A stretch of DNA of 64,000 bases from Tamarix chinensis (lineage: Eukaryota > Streptophyta > Magnoliopsida > Caryophyllales > Tamaricaceae): assembly GCA_030549775.1 (NCBI GenBank), contig CM060180.1:92154172-92218171 (forward strand), in the 5' to 3' direction. Each line of letters begins with the position of its first letter. Positions within the stretch are counted from its first letter, which is position 1. The notes beneath the pieces are model-generated. The model did no database searches, was not told the DNA's origin, and saw nothing but the letters and a program-made list of their open reading frames with translations. Shown here piece by piece: positions 11,780 to 23,169 of this stretch. The position numbers and the translations under genes were made by a program.

Positions 11780-12900
11780 AATAAGACTCACATCTACTTG
11801 GGTCATCCTTATCCTTGTGGTAGGGCTTTAAATGAATCACATGGAATAAAAGATGAACCTTGAGCTTCTTTAGCAATTATAATTTGTATGATATCTTTCC
11901 AACCTTCTTCACAACTGGGTATGGCCCCTCGTATCATCATATCAAGCCTTTATGCACTTTTCTGTAGGCCTTGAACTATTTGGTTAGAAGTTTTACCATG
12001 ACTTCGTCTCTCACTTGAAATGCTCTGGGTTATCTCTTCTCATCAGCCCACTTCTTCATCTTCTTAGAAGCCTTGGTCAAGTTTGCCATAGCCATATCCA
12101 ATTGCTCATCCCACCCTTTTGCATACTTGGAGGCTACAAGGCTAGGTCTTATGTATCCCTCGACCAGCTCCTATAGGGAGGTGGGTTGATTACCCATCAT
12201 CAACTCGAATGGACTCTTCTGTGTTACCTCACTTCGCTAGAGATTGTAAGAGAATTGGGCCACATCTAATAGCTTTGCCCAATCTGTTTGGTTGGCACTC
12301 ATAAAGTGCCTCAAGTAAATCTCCAAGAAGTTGTTCACCCATTCCATCTGCCCATCAGTTTGTGGGTGAAAACTTGTAGAGGAGTGGAGATCTAAGCCCA
12401 TGAGCTTAAACAACTCCCTCCAAAAAATTTTTACGAATCGTGGGTCTCTATTACTGATAATACTCCGAGGAATGCCCCAAATTTTCACATGTTTGAAGAA
12501 TAGAGTCTCGCTTCCTCGGTTGTGCAATCTCATGGGTTAGGGATGAAGGTTCCATATTTAGAAAAGTGATCCACCACCACCATAATGGAACCATATCATT
12601 GTAAAGTAGGAAGTGCATAAATGAAGTCTATAGATATGCTCTCCCATGTCTTCCATGGAATAGGAAGAGGCTCTAGTAGACCTGCAAGCTTGCTTTGCTC
12701 CACTTTGTTATGTTTACACACAAGACAATTTTTTATGTATGCTTCCACATCATCCTACATGTTAAGCCAGTAATAAGACTTTTCAAGAAGTGTAAGAGCC
12801 CATCTCATACCAAAATGACCAACCCACTTTGAGTCATGACACTCCTTGAATAATTCTCTTCTTAAGTTATCCCACTTTGGCATATGCAGTCGTTCGCCAA
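11780..12900 (-). pseudogene. Integrase remnant (zinc-binding and DDE core)
   Basis: Read leftwards, a zinc-binding HHCC region (GHFGMRW, then NCLVCKHNK) lies at about 12700-12870. The core's first motif WESISIDFI comes near 12630 and VVVDHFSKY near 12560. The second Asp region reads SNRDPRF where SDRDxRF is expected, and FHPQTDGQ follows (98-residue frame 12237-12533). Then the GPYPVVKKVGKISYKL block typical of the C-terminal domain appears near 11890-11940. Stops and frameshifts separate these blocks. In a live element this enzyme inserts the cDNA into the chromosome. Confidence 0.8.
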
Positions 12901-12939
12901 TAATGTAGAGCAAGCCATCTTATACCCAAAATATTCGAG

Positions 12940-13490
12940 TCTTCCTTCCTTAGCCATCTCCACCAATTTCTTAGCTAAGTGATCTTGGGTTAAACCATCC
13001 CGAACTTGATTTATGATGTCACATTATGAATGGATCATAGCTGCTAACTCTACCTTCCAACTCAATGTATCTACAACAACATTAGCTTTGCCCGGATTAT
13101 ACTCCATCGTATAGTCAAACTCCACCAAGAAATCCTACCACCATGCTTGCTTGGGGCTTAGTTTCTTCTATCTTTGGAAGTAGCTTGTGGGAACATTGTT
13201 AGTATTGATCACAAATCAACTCCCAAGCAATTAGTGCCTTCATACCCGAAACCAATGTATAATAGTTGTCATTTCTTTGTTATGCACCAAATATCTTCTT
13301 TCTATATCATTCAACTTCCAAATCTCATAGGCTACTAGATGGTTACCTTGTATTAAGATGCCTCCAATAGAAAATTTTGATGTGTGTACCTCAAATGGCT
13401 TCAAATAATTGGGAAGAGCTAAGATCGGCTCTTCCATCATAGCTTGCTTAAGATCCTTGAAAGCCTTTTGACATTCTTCTATCCATTCCT
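12940..13490 (-). pseudogene. RNase H remnant of chromovirus pol
   Basis: The 66-residue open stretch at 13240-13440 contains EVHTSKFSIGGIL where the family has EVHTDASDxAIGGVL, so an active-site Asp is lost. It continues with ERRYLVHNKEM, matching the ERxYxxxEKE block. Downstream the frame breaks. In a live element this domain removes RNA from the RNA-DNA hybrid. Confidence 0.75.
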
Positions 13491-14380
13491 ATGTGGCTTT
13501 CTTCTTAAGCAAGTTGGTCAACGGCGTGGCCCTTTTTGAATACCCCATGATGAACTACTGATAATAGTTAACGAGGCTTAAAAAAGACCTTAGTTCTGAC
13601 ACACCCATAGGCAGTTCCCATTCCTCGATGGCCTGCATCTTGGCCGCATCCATTAAGATTTTCCCTTTCATGATCTTATTCCCTAAGAACATTACCTCTT
13701 CCTAGGCAAATGAGCACTTCTCCATCTTCACAAAGAGCTCATTTTTACTAAGTATTTGAAAACTTTTCTTTAGGTGTTCAACAGGTTTACCCAAGGTCTC
13801 ACTATATACTACAATATCATCCAAGTACACTACCACGAACTTGTCCAAGAAGAGGTGGAAGATCTTATTCATCTAAGTACACAGGTGCATTCCTGAGACC
13901 AAAGGGCATAACCGAGAACTCATAAGATCTATATCTGATCACACATGTAGTCTTAGCCTCATCCCCTTTAGCTATATGGACTTGCCAGTATCCTGACCTC
14001 AAGTCCAACTTGGAGAACCATCGATTTTTTCCAAGCCTATCAAACAAGTTTTCCACCAATGGGATCGGGTACTTGTTATTTAAGATCACCTTATTTAGTT
14101 CCTTATAATAGATGCACATTTGAAGGCTTCCATTATACTTCCTCTAGAACAATACTAGGGCATCAAACTAGGATTTAGATGGCCTTATGAATCCCACATC
14201 CAAAAGTTTCTTAAGTTGCTTCATCAACTCTTCTAACTCCAGTAGGGCCATCCTATAAGGACCCATGGTTGGAGGCTTGGTACCTGGCTCTAGCTAAATC
14301 ACATAATCAACCTCCCTCTGAGTTGGGACCTTCTTTGGAAGCTTGGGTAGTATAACTTCCTCAAACTCCTTAAATCTCCA
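13491..14380 (-). pseudogene. Reverse transcriptase remnant of chromovirus pol
   Basis: The segment at 13865-14119 shows YKELNKVILNNKYPIPLVEN, then FSKLDLRSGYWQV and FSVMPFGLRNAP, the usual Ty3 RT blocks. Past a short frame break the catalytic box reads VVVYLDDIVVYSE at about 13800-13835, with YLDD intact. The thumb-connection block (FLGNKIMKGKI, then FLSLVNYY) runs through 13560-13720. Stops and frameshifts inactivate it. Confidence 0.85.
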
Positions 14381-14387
14381 CAGATGC

Positions 14388-14906
14388 CTATGATTCAACA
14401 AGTGTGGATTCTTCCTTCACTATGGCCAAGAGTGTGACTTCACCCTTCCTAAGTTCCATAGATACTTGCATGGCTGACAGCATATTAGACTCCACATTTT
14501 CCTGTACTAGGGGCACAATATAGTACTCCTGCCCCTTAGATATATGCATGGTGTTAGAATTTAAGAAGGAGAGTGGGCGTACCTTGTCGACAAACTCTAT
14601 TCCAAGCACCATTTTGAATTCATCCATGGGTACTATCGTCAAATCCACCATGCCTTCCCATTCGACTAACCGAATGGGTACCCCTTGAGAAATACCAAGG
14701 ATTAGCCTTAAAGTTGAATTAATGGCCTTCATCCATCCCACTTCCTTGGCATACCAAATCCTAAGTCTTATAGCTTCCCCTTTAGCCACAAAGTTATGAG
14801 TGGATCCTATGTCCACAAACACCTTTGTGTCCCCACCATTTACTTTAGCTTTGACATAAACAAAGCCTTTCAAGGACTTTGGCATATCCACATCCTTCAT
14901 CATCAC
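14388..14906 (-). pseudogene. Aspartic protease (retropepsin) remnant
   Basis: The open stretch of 172 residues carries the protease active-site region near residues 29-40 as VFVDIGSTHNFV. The family motif is VDTGATHNF or VDSGSTHNF, so the Asp and Gly survive and the residue between them is Ile. A second hydrophobic block (MVLGIEFV) follows, as expected. In a live element this enzyme cuts the Gag-Pol polyprotein. It is open over its length, but gag and RT around it are broken. Confidence 0.75.
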
Positions 14907-14999
14907 TTTGGGCTCCTATTTAGCCCTGGTCTTAAGTGAACTCAAGAAGCACATTAATCCCATCCTGACTTCCTTCTCATCGGATGCCCTTTCTTCTCT

Positions 15000-15960
15000 A
15001 AAGGAAAAAATAAGGGAATTTAATTGTTTCCTCTTGGGACATTTGAAGGACATATGATCCCCTTAATAGATGAAACACGTTCTTTTTTTGGTGTGGTCCT
15101 TGCTCCCTTCATTCTTTCCTTTCCACTTGGATGGGTCTCCTTCTTATGTGATCCCCTCCACCTTTATATGGACCACCCTTCTTTGGCTTATCCTTCTTCT
15201 CCTTTCTAAACTCAATGAGGGACTCCACCTCCCTTATGGCCGAAGCAAGGTCTTGGACATTATGACACCTCAACTCTTGCTCTGCCCAAGTTTGTAATCC
15301 ATCCATAAAGTAGAGGAGTCAGTTCTTCTCTGACATGTTTGGTATCTTAGGTATTAGGGAGCTATACTCTTTGACATAGTCCTTGATATTACCGGTTTTC
15401 TTTACGCTCATTAACTTCTTAACCATAGCCTTCTTCACGTTCATGATATAGTACTAGGCCTTAAGATCATTCTCTAAGTCCTCCTATGTATCAATAGTCA
15501 CCATATCCCTTTCAATCTCATCACTATGGCATCTCCAACCTAGCATAGCATCTTGTTCAAGGTAGATGTAGCGATATTAATCTTATCAGCATCATCATCC
15601 ATACCTACATGATGCATATATCTTTCTATCATCCAGATAAAATTATCAAGTTCTTTAGCGTTGCACTTACCTCCATACTTAGTTGGCTCGGGGCCTTGGA
15701 CTCTTGATCCTCCAACATGATCCACATTCCTTCACTAAGATATTCATACAGCACATCGAGTCTCTCCACTGACTCATCCATCCTTCTCTCCACCCCAATA
15801 ACCATTTCCTCAAGTGAAGAGAGTCGATCCCTGAACAGGGACTTATCTTCGGCGACACCCTTCTTCTTCATCTCACATTCCCTAACATGGATCTCTATAG
15901 AGATGATCATCTCACTTGGATCCTTTACCAACTTGTTTTTTTTTCCATGGTTAAGATCCC
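15000..15960 (-). pseudogene. Gag remnant of chromovirus
   Basis: Three pieces in different frames cover gag. The N-terminal coiled segment (15629-15931) has heptad-like charged and Leu residues. The capsid block is at 15540-15725 (AKELDNFIWMIERYM). The C-terminal capsid block is at 15109-15306 (FMDGLQTWAEQEL-like). A zinc knuckle remnant near 15020-15080 reads CFIYxGDHMSFKCPKRK, with the second Cys replaced by Tyr. Frameshifts at about 15650 and 15400 separate them. Gag would form the particle that packages element RNA. Confidence 0.75.
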
Positions 15961-15986
15961 TTATAACTAAATCTTTCTCTTAACAA

Positions 15987-15999
15987 GGCTTTGATACCA
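15987..15999 (-). other. Primer-binding site of chromovirus (tRNA-iMet)
   Basis: The minus strand reads TGGTATCAAAGCC immediately inside the right LTR, matching the initiator-Met primer site. This fixes element polarity and the LTR edge near 16000-16002. Confidence 0.8.
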
Positions 16000-16001
16000 T
16001 G

Positions 16002-16579
16002 TGTCACAGGGTGACTTCTCACCTAAATCTTTCCCATATGGCACTTAGAAGCACAATTCATTTCATATTCACTAAGTCAGCCTTTCCAATACTAAGGTTA
16101 TTACCGAGCCTTTAAAGACGAGTAAGAACACTTGGAGATCTTAAGAGACTTAGAGAAAGCGAGAGAGAGTATTGGTGGGTAAGAAGAGAATACTTTATTT
16201 ATGAGAGAGGAGAGAGCTTACAACTTGAGATATGGTGGAAGCAAAGGGGTGGTCCTCTATTTATAATTGAGGTCCTCCCTCCTTATTCGCCCCTTTGGTG
16301 GAAGGTTCTAGATCTTCCACAACTCTTAGATATTTCTAGATATCCTTCTAGATTATAAGATATTTTGGAAGACTGTTCTAGATTCATTCATGATGCTTTT
16401 AGATTTTAGGATTTTAGAGAGTTTCATATCATCCTAGGATGTCTCTAGATATTTACATAAGGATCCATATCTTTCTTGTCACTATACAATTCTACTAGAG
16501 TTTCCGCAACTATAGAATATTTTAGAACCTTCCAAGCAAAAAATATTTTTTTAAAAAAAATAATAAGTGGTCTATGACA
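16002..16579 (-). repeat. Chromovirus LTR, right copy (5' LTR)
   Basis: It starts TGTCACAGGG and ends CTATGACA on the plus strand, and aligns with 10971-11548. On the minus strand a TATA-like block TTATAAATAG lies at 16257-16266. Mismatches against the left copy are frequent all along. Confidence 0.85.
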
Positions 16580-18340
16580 TTCCATACTATTTAAAAAAAA
16601 CTCGTTAGTGAAAAATGGGGGTGTTACATATTTATTCCAACAAGAATACCTAATATGTATTATTTATTATTGAGCATGGAATATGTAATTTTGGATGAAT
16701 TAGATATGCATGTGAGGATTTTAAGTGTTATATCATATATATAAGGGTAAAATGGTCATTTGATGTTTCTATTAATTAATTGCATGATGAATAATTGAAT
16801 TTTACATATTTTCATGAAAAAATAATAAATAAAATAAAATAAATATTTAAAATGGATTATTATGTGGTAATTATGCTCTCAAGTGCATTTTAATTATTTT
16901 TGACCTAGTGTGCTTAAAAGTCAATAATTGAACTTAGGATGACATAGGTAGATTTTTGAGTTGTCCTTATTATTAACTTTGATTATGATTGCTTTAAGTA
17001 AATGGAACACAAACAATAATAGTTAAGTATAAAAAATAGATCGTTTAATGCATTATGTGGTCTTGTGATCATGTGAATAAAATACTAATATTTAACTTAA
17101 AAGACCTCGAGATCAAAAGTGGTGAATCTTTTAGGATAGCTACTCTAAAGACATTGTTTACCTAATGGTTGATTATAAATTTTTGCTAATGTGCCTTAGT
17201 TTCTCAGTCATACCCTATATCTTACTCTATTTAACTTTATGGACTTATAGAGGGTATGCATAGTTATAGCTTAGGTGTCCTAGTCCATAAGATATTGTGT
17301 TATCTTCATGTGCTAGAATGACCATAGTACCTTAGTATCATTAAGTTGATAGTCAGTAGGATTTTGTGTTGCCTTGATGTGGTGGTATGACCATAGTACC
17401 TTGGTGTCTCTTGAATAATACGATCTCCCTTTGAGTAAAATAAAAATATAAATAATTATTATTGAACTGAAATAATAATTAGATTAGTTTGATAGTAGCC
17501 TTTATACCTACCTATGATTCCGTAGTAGACTTTATGGCTACCTATGGCTCCTGTGTTTGGTATTGTGCCTTTGAGCCCTATCTATTGTGTTATGGACATT
17601 ATTGGCTTTGGTATTGAAATATAAGATATATTATGAAGGTTATGGCTATTATGTTGAGATTGGTTATAACTATTACTTTAGAGAGCATCTATTGGATGTT
17701 TGGTTGGTAAGTTTTAGTATATTCTAAATGAAATTTTATGAGCAGTATGTGGCTTGGTAATATTTATTTATCTAATTTCATTATTGCATTTCAATTATTT
17801 AATTTATGGTTCAATATGCTATAATATATCATGTTGTAATGTCGTATGTGTGTTTCATACAGGATTTTTATATTAGTCTTATATAATAGGTTATTCAGTA
17901 CTGTTGTATAAATGGGCGTTGTTTCATGGGTCTTTCCTTATTTAATGGGTAGTGGTCTTTATAAATTAGCTTATAAGATTAGTTAAATATTTGTATTTTG
18001 GTTGAGAGTTAGAATTATCTAGTGTGTTGTCTGATATCTTTTGAACCAGATGTTGTTATACTATTGTGATTCTCTCTATTTTCTTTTCACTGAATTTTAT
18101 AACCGATGAAAATTGATTTTATCATAATGATATCATTCTATTTTGATTCTCTCTACCCTAACTCTTATAACTACCTTATTAATTTAAAAGAAGTAACATT
18201 TTTAGCTTTAACATTTTGCATAGTATTGAAAAAGAAAATCAAACTTGTAGCCAATATAGTAATAATACCCCACATTTTTTTCACTTTCACAATTAATTAT
18301 TTAAATTAAATTTCTAAGTTCTAAAATTAAGAGTGTTATA

Positions 18341-18718
18341 ACAATAGTCTCATAACTTCTTCTTTTTTTAATTTAAATTTCGGTGATAATAGATCACCCC
18401 AATAGTATGAAAAGTCATCACAATAAACCAATAAAAAAAAATAGGTTTGTGGCCATGGGTCACCACAATAATTAAAAAATCATCACAATAGGTCATTTCT
18501 AATTTTTAAAATAATTTCTAATTAAAAAGTCGTCACATCATGAGTGCTATAGTAACTACGGTCTTCAGGTAGCCGGGATTTTCACCGGCGATTTTCTACA
18601 CTACCACTTCAATATTTACTACGAAATATTTATGATGGCTCTTCTTCAATGACCTATTGTCGTAAAATTCTTTATACTATCGCTTTTTTTACTCTAGAGT
18701 AGTGTATTTGTAGTAGTG
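18341..18718 (+). mobile_element. Right terminus of a CACTA-like DNA transposon
   Basis: The right edge ends TGTAGTAGTG at 18718, so the minus strand begins CACTACTACAAATACACTAC, the form of a CACTA terminal inverted repeat. Inside are short subterminal words in both orientations (TCACCCCAATAG, GTCATCACAA, GTCGTCAC, GGTCACCACAA). No matching left terminus was found in the window, so the element is split, with its remainder left of LTR A2. The terminus lies 122 bp downstream of the GDSL stop codon. Confidence 0.5.
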
Positions 18719-18839
18719 TTTGATAGTAAAATGTAACGTAATTAGATGAAGAAAAATAAGTGCCCAGAAAAAAATTAATTAACGTGTGGTTGGTACAAAT
18801 TGAAGTTTAAGATATACAATGGACCATTCGATCGATCAA

Positions 18840-21800
18840 TTATGGCATGTTCACAAGGGTCTTCAAATTATAAGGTACAACGACATTAGAAGCTCCATTC
18901 CAAAACAGTTGAGCAAATTGTTCATTCCCTTTTTCGGAGTGATGTGCCGCATCAAACCATAGAAAACTACTCGGCGTACTACAAACTTGGAATCCTGTTT
19001 CGTTGTTTGCACACGTGAACTGCCCATTATATGCACCAGATCCACAGCATGCCTTCTTGCTCTCCGTAAAGCCTAATCAAATAGAAGTAACAAACGTAGT
19101 ATTAAATTTTACGGAATGTTTGATAAACTTATTGGAGGGGAAAAATAAATAGTAAAAGATAAAAGTTATAGATAGTGCAACATAATGCACAGTAGTATAC
19201 TTTTAGATGAATTTCTATTAATTATTGTTTGGCACTATATTTTAACGTCGAAATAGAATGGCATTAGCTACGGGCAACAAAAATTTAACTATAGGTAAAT
19301 AGTATATTATGCTTGAATATAAAGATATCTATAGCATGTCCGGCGCTCCTAGCCGATAAGTGAGCCTAAAGATAAAAAATGAAGCTTATTTTATAAGTTA
19401 CCATAATAAATTTTTCAAAAAATAGATCATCCGCTTGAATAAGTTTAGTATTCATACAATTCTAAAATTGATCAAAAAATCTTTCGTTGGATCAAAAACA
19501 ATAAATTTTTACGGAAACTTGAAGAAGAAACTATATTATAAAAGAAAATGAAAAAAAAAATATAGGCAGAGTATTAATCAACAAAGGACGGAAGGCGGAG
19601 TGAGTACTATGTATGTATGTATGCATGTCATGTATACACAGACATGCATGCATGCTTACGTACGTACGTACCGTATCTTTTGTTGTAGAAGATTCTGTTT
19701 GCACAATGTGCATAGTAATCGAACACGGAATATTTAAGTCCGGATAATTGAGTTTGCAGCTTCATAATGACTTTAACGAACGCAGCATTGTGCTTCTTGG
19801 CCAAGAACTGTGGTTCTTTAACACAGTCACCTGAAAATCCAATATACATGCTCTTAATAGACGGCATGCATCCAATCGGTCCGATATTTTGGAACGCGAA
19901 TTTCCTCCCTCCTTTCGAATAAATCGTCTAAGCAATACAAGAGTTAAATAATCAATTCCTAATTTTTAAATATAAAAAATAAATATTGAGAAATTAAATT
20001 GAAGTTTGTGAGAAACATTAGATGTATGGAAGCTGATGGAGCTTACCCTGATGTGGTTTGTTAGGTTGCCAAGGATCATGGACATGTAGAGTTTCTTGTA
20101 GGAAGAAGATAGGGAAGGCTTGTTGAGATTGGACTGCATAAGAGTCACATAATCGTTGCCTCCAATGCTGAATAAATACACTGCTTGTGATAGCAACTTG
20201 TTTGTTTGGGTTTCACCCATTTGTTCCTTCAGTTTTACCACCATTTGATTGAAATAATCCACTTGCATCTTCAAATTTATCTGTTCAGGAACCCACCCAC
20301 AAATAACTGGTGAAGTTTTTATCTTTTAACAAATTACCAAAATAGAAAGAAAGAAAGAAAGAAAGAAAAGGCAATACATGATATATTCATTGTTAATCTA
20401 TTTGGTTACATATTATGAGGTCGGTGCTCGTTTGGAAAAAATTATAAATTATTTGATGTGAAATAACATACATATATATATATAATTCATAAATCTCGAT
20501 TTTAGATATTTATTTAGGCAATAATATTGGGTATTTCGTTCAATATATTTATGTTGTTTCTAAACACATTATATGAAAGATACAAAAGTAAAGGAAATTT
20601 TTTTAACCTCTATTACTTTCATATCAACCGACATCTTAATATAAATTCACTCCACCATAGAAGGATTGATTTTTGTTATTTCTCCTATTTAAATTCATAC
20701 CCATACATTTGATATGTGTATATATAAATATATGAATAAAAACATACACACTTTGAAGTATAGAGAGCCAATCTCATCCATTTTCTTTTTCTTTTTCTTT
20801 TTCATTTTTATATAGGAAATAAAAAATTTCAAAAACCGTTAATTTACAAATTAAAGTGGCCTATTCTTGAGTAGCTAAAGGATAAACAAAAAGTAAAAAC
20901 CTTTACACTGTTTCAGTGTTCAGACTTTTTCAACATGTCATTTTTACGTTTGGACCCGACAGCCGCTCCACCATCACGAGACGAGGGGTCCAGGACAGGA
21001 CAAGCATAGAAATATGGGACGCCGGATTAAAGCTCTCGGTTTAAGTAACTATCATTGGGATGCCAAAATAAATAAATAAAGTAATCTCAATCTGTAGAGT
21101 GTAGACATACTGTATCTGGTCGAGCTTCGACAAGAACACAGGCACCCGCCGAAGCAAAGTTAACCCCATTCGTATAGTTACTTAGTCCAGGTAACAGATA
21201 TGGGGGGAACAGCGGCAACTTTGCATGCTCAGCTGCAAATATTACAAGCAAAATAATAATATTAAAAAAGCTACTAAACTAAATATACAAAAAAAAAAAT
21301 AACCTTAACAATAAATAGATAAACACACAACTCAACTCCTACTATCATAGTAACAATAATATCTCTGCCCCATTTCATTTACTCCTCCACAACAACCACC
21401 TCTATAAATTAATTACATGTATTTAACTACCTCTACAGCTATAACGACTTTAGGTGAATTTTTTACCTGCTCACCTTAAACCCAACCTGGACATATATAA
21501 TTGTAAGATCATATATATACCTAGGTTTTAATCTGAATCCTCTGTATGTATTTACGTGAGTGAAGTCCGCCATAACCATAAATGATTTTTCACAAAATTA
21601 ACTTAATGAAATCAATTGATGGGGGAGGGGGGAAGAGGTAAAGTATCTAGCTAGCATTGCATACATACCTATGAAGTCCGGGATTATTCTGCCATCGGAG
21701 TACCTGCCGGCGGGTTTCTTGAAGTACGTTTCACCGTAAGGCAAACGAGCGGCACCGCCGCCCTCAACGCCGTAATACAATGTCATTCCAGTGTCATACA

Positions 21801-21972
21801 GGGAGTCGCCGAAGACGAAGAAGGCAACATGGCTGTCCGATATAGCACTCGTTTGTTGTTGCCCATTAGTGCTTGCCGGATAATAGACGTTGGCTAGGAA
21901 GAGGAAGAAGAAAAAGAATAGTGAGAGCTGAAATGATGAACTACGACGACAAGGATATGCTGCGATTTCCAT
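18840..21972 (-). CDS. GDSL esterase/lipase, five exons, complete
   Basis: Exons are 21972-21669, 21232-21111, 20280-20047, 19927-19672 and 19072-18840. All introns are GT-AG and phases match, giving 382 residues, normal for the plant GDSL family. The start is the first ATG after an in-frame TTG. Residues 1-37 are a likely secretion signal with a Phe/Leu-rich core (about 16-31). Block I holds the nucleophile Ser57 in VFGDSLYD. Gly131 lies in NFASAGA, Asn184 in SIGGNDY, and Asp346 and His349 in FDAAHHSE, so all catalytic residues are present. GPIGCMP (236-242) is the other family signature. It should be a secreted serine hydrolase acting on lipid or ester substrates; the exact substrate cannot be read. 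It resembles the GLIP-type clade linked to defence or wax and cutin lipids, which is inference. This is the only intact gene seen, flanked by transposon debris. Confidence 0.93.
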
Positions 21973-22163
21973 GCGAAGCAATAAAAAGTAGTAGTGTCTG
22001 CCTTTAATTGCAAGTAGGAGATATGTCTTGAACAGCGGGATTCTTAATTAATTAGCGATGCTCGATGAATGTTTTGTTTAGAATCGGTGACGGGACGACA
22101 GAGGATATGGGTTTCGATCTATAGGGTTTTAAAAACAGTGGTACTGGGACTTCACTGGGAGAG

Positions 22164-22173
22164 TTTATATACA
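22164..22173 (-). promoter_or_regulatory. TATA box of the GDSL gene
   Basis: The minus strand reads GTATATAAAC about 190-200 bp upstream of the start codon, which would give a 5' leader of roughly 160 nt. No better TATA motif lies nearer the ATG. Confidence 0.6.
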
Positions 22174-23169
22174 AAGGTCATAAGTGTCGGTCAAGAAAAG
22201 TATTCATTTCTACTTTATTTTATTTTATTAATTTAGAGAGGGAAAGTTGAGCCAATGATATAACGAGCTGGGCTTTGGTTTGGTCTATCTCGGCCTCAAA
22301 TTATATCAATCCATATTTGTTATGATTTAAAAAAATATCAAACCAAAATAATGTATCGATCTTTTAAATAATATAAATCAAATCGAATCAGTGATTTATG
22401 ATTTCGTTTTGTTAGATTTAACAATTTTCTATCCTAACTATTAAAAACTAGTTATTCAACTCAAAAATATTTTAATAGTCCTAAAACAATAAAAATTAAC
22501 AGGCAACTCATATTAAATTATAATTTAAATTTATAATTTTTACCTAATGTACAACTTACCTATGTAGATACATATGGTTATATATATATATATATAACTC
22601 ATATTTATATCCATAAGAAAAATAAAACAAACATAACTCAAGTATTACATAAATCATATTATATTTTTAGACAAATTTATAGTTACTTTAAATATGTAAA
22701 CAATAAAAAAAATCTCATTAGATTAATAATTCATAATAAATTTATATACTTACAATATAATTATTACCTACAATTATATCGAATAACACTTATTTAATGG
22801 TGATAATATATATATATATATAATTTATAATTTACTAACTATAATTTAATCTTTTAAACCATAACTAAATTTTTCTATTTTTTGTATCAAAACATTAACT
22901 AAACTATACTTTAAAATTATGATTTGAACCTCGCCCTTGATAGAGAAAGAATATGATTGTACTAATGGGCGACAGAGGGAATATGTTTTTTTCACTTTAT
23001 TAAGTAATTATGTAATGTGTAGATGTATTTGTCACGTTGGATATTTGACAATTTTTAGTTTAAAATTACATATCTCAATCAAACTGTCCGGGCTTTATTT
23101 GAGAATCCGCAAAGTGCTTTATGTATGAGGGACATCATGAAGTCGCATCGGGTGCTTTATTTGGTTGGA
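22174..23169. other. Upstream region of GDSL gene, no gene seen
   Basis: AT-rich sequence contains two short (AT)n runs at about 22580-22597 and 22808-22822. Short frames are present but none is recognisable. Promoter elements of the GDSL gene beyond the TATA box may lie here; none can be assigned by eye. Confidence 0.4.

Larger units (their letters stand above)
10971..16579 (-). mobile_element. Ty3/gypsy chromovirus with two LTRs (Galadriel-like, tentative)
   Basis: A near full-length but dead element is read right to left: LTR, initiator-Met primer site, gag, protease, RT, RNase H, integrase, chromodomain, polypurine tract, LTR. Likely target duplications are TTCCC (10966-10970) and TTCCA (16580-16584). 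The two LTRs, each about 578 bp, align throughout but differ at many sites, so the insertion is not recent. The gag pattern (KELDNFIWMIERYM, MDGLQTWAEQEL), the EYLVHWKGL chromodomain and short LTRs recall Galadriel/Monkey-type chromoviruses; that lineage call is from memory. Every coding domain carries stops or frameshifts. It sits inside solo LTR B. Confidence 0.85.
7502..16628 (+). mobile_element. Solo LTR B, interrupted by a chromovirus
   Basis: It begins TGTAATACCCCATA and ends GGGGGTGTTACA. A perfect 5-bp duplication TATTT flanks it (7497-7501 and 16629-16633). Without the chromovirus the LTR is about 3.5 kb. No primer site or polypurine tract adjoins it, so it is a solo LTR. LTR D (49011-50070, minus) is a recognisable second copy. 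It shares the first kilobase, including the start, the CAACTAGTTGAT-like words, the block near 7860-8000 and the TATA block. A third fragment starts at 54419. No protein-coding sequence is seen in the LTR itself. Confidence 0.8.
5697..18340 (+). mobile_element. Solo LTR A2, interrupted by LTR B and a chromovirus
   Basis: The left end is TTTAACACCTC, a decayed TGTAACACCTC, and the right end is GAGTGTTATA, a decayed GTGTTACA. The possible target duplication is AAAAT (5692-5696) against ACAAT (18341-18345), one mismatch. Without its insertions the LTR is about 3.5 kb (5697-7501 plus 16634-18340). Its right part aligns in order with LTR A1. At 7501/16629 the A1 sequence runs straight through the site where LTR B sits, which confirms the interruption. 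A pyrimidine-rich tract fills 5990-6960. There is no coding sequence of its own. The outer left boundary is the least certain point. Confidence 0.55.

Noticed and set aside
19673..19867. Extension of GDSL exon 4 past its donor site
   Set aside because: The frame reads on only by chance into the intron. The GT donor at 19671-19670 and exon 5 at 19072 keep the family's sequence and phase.
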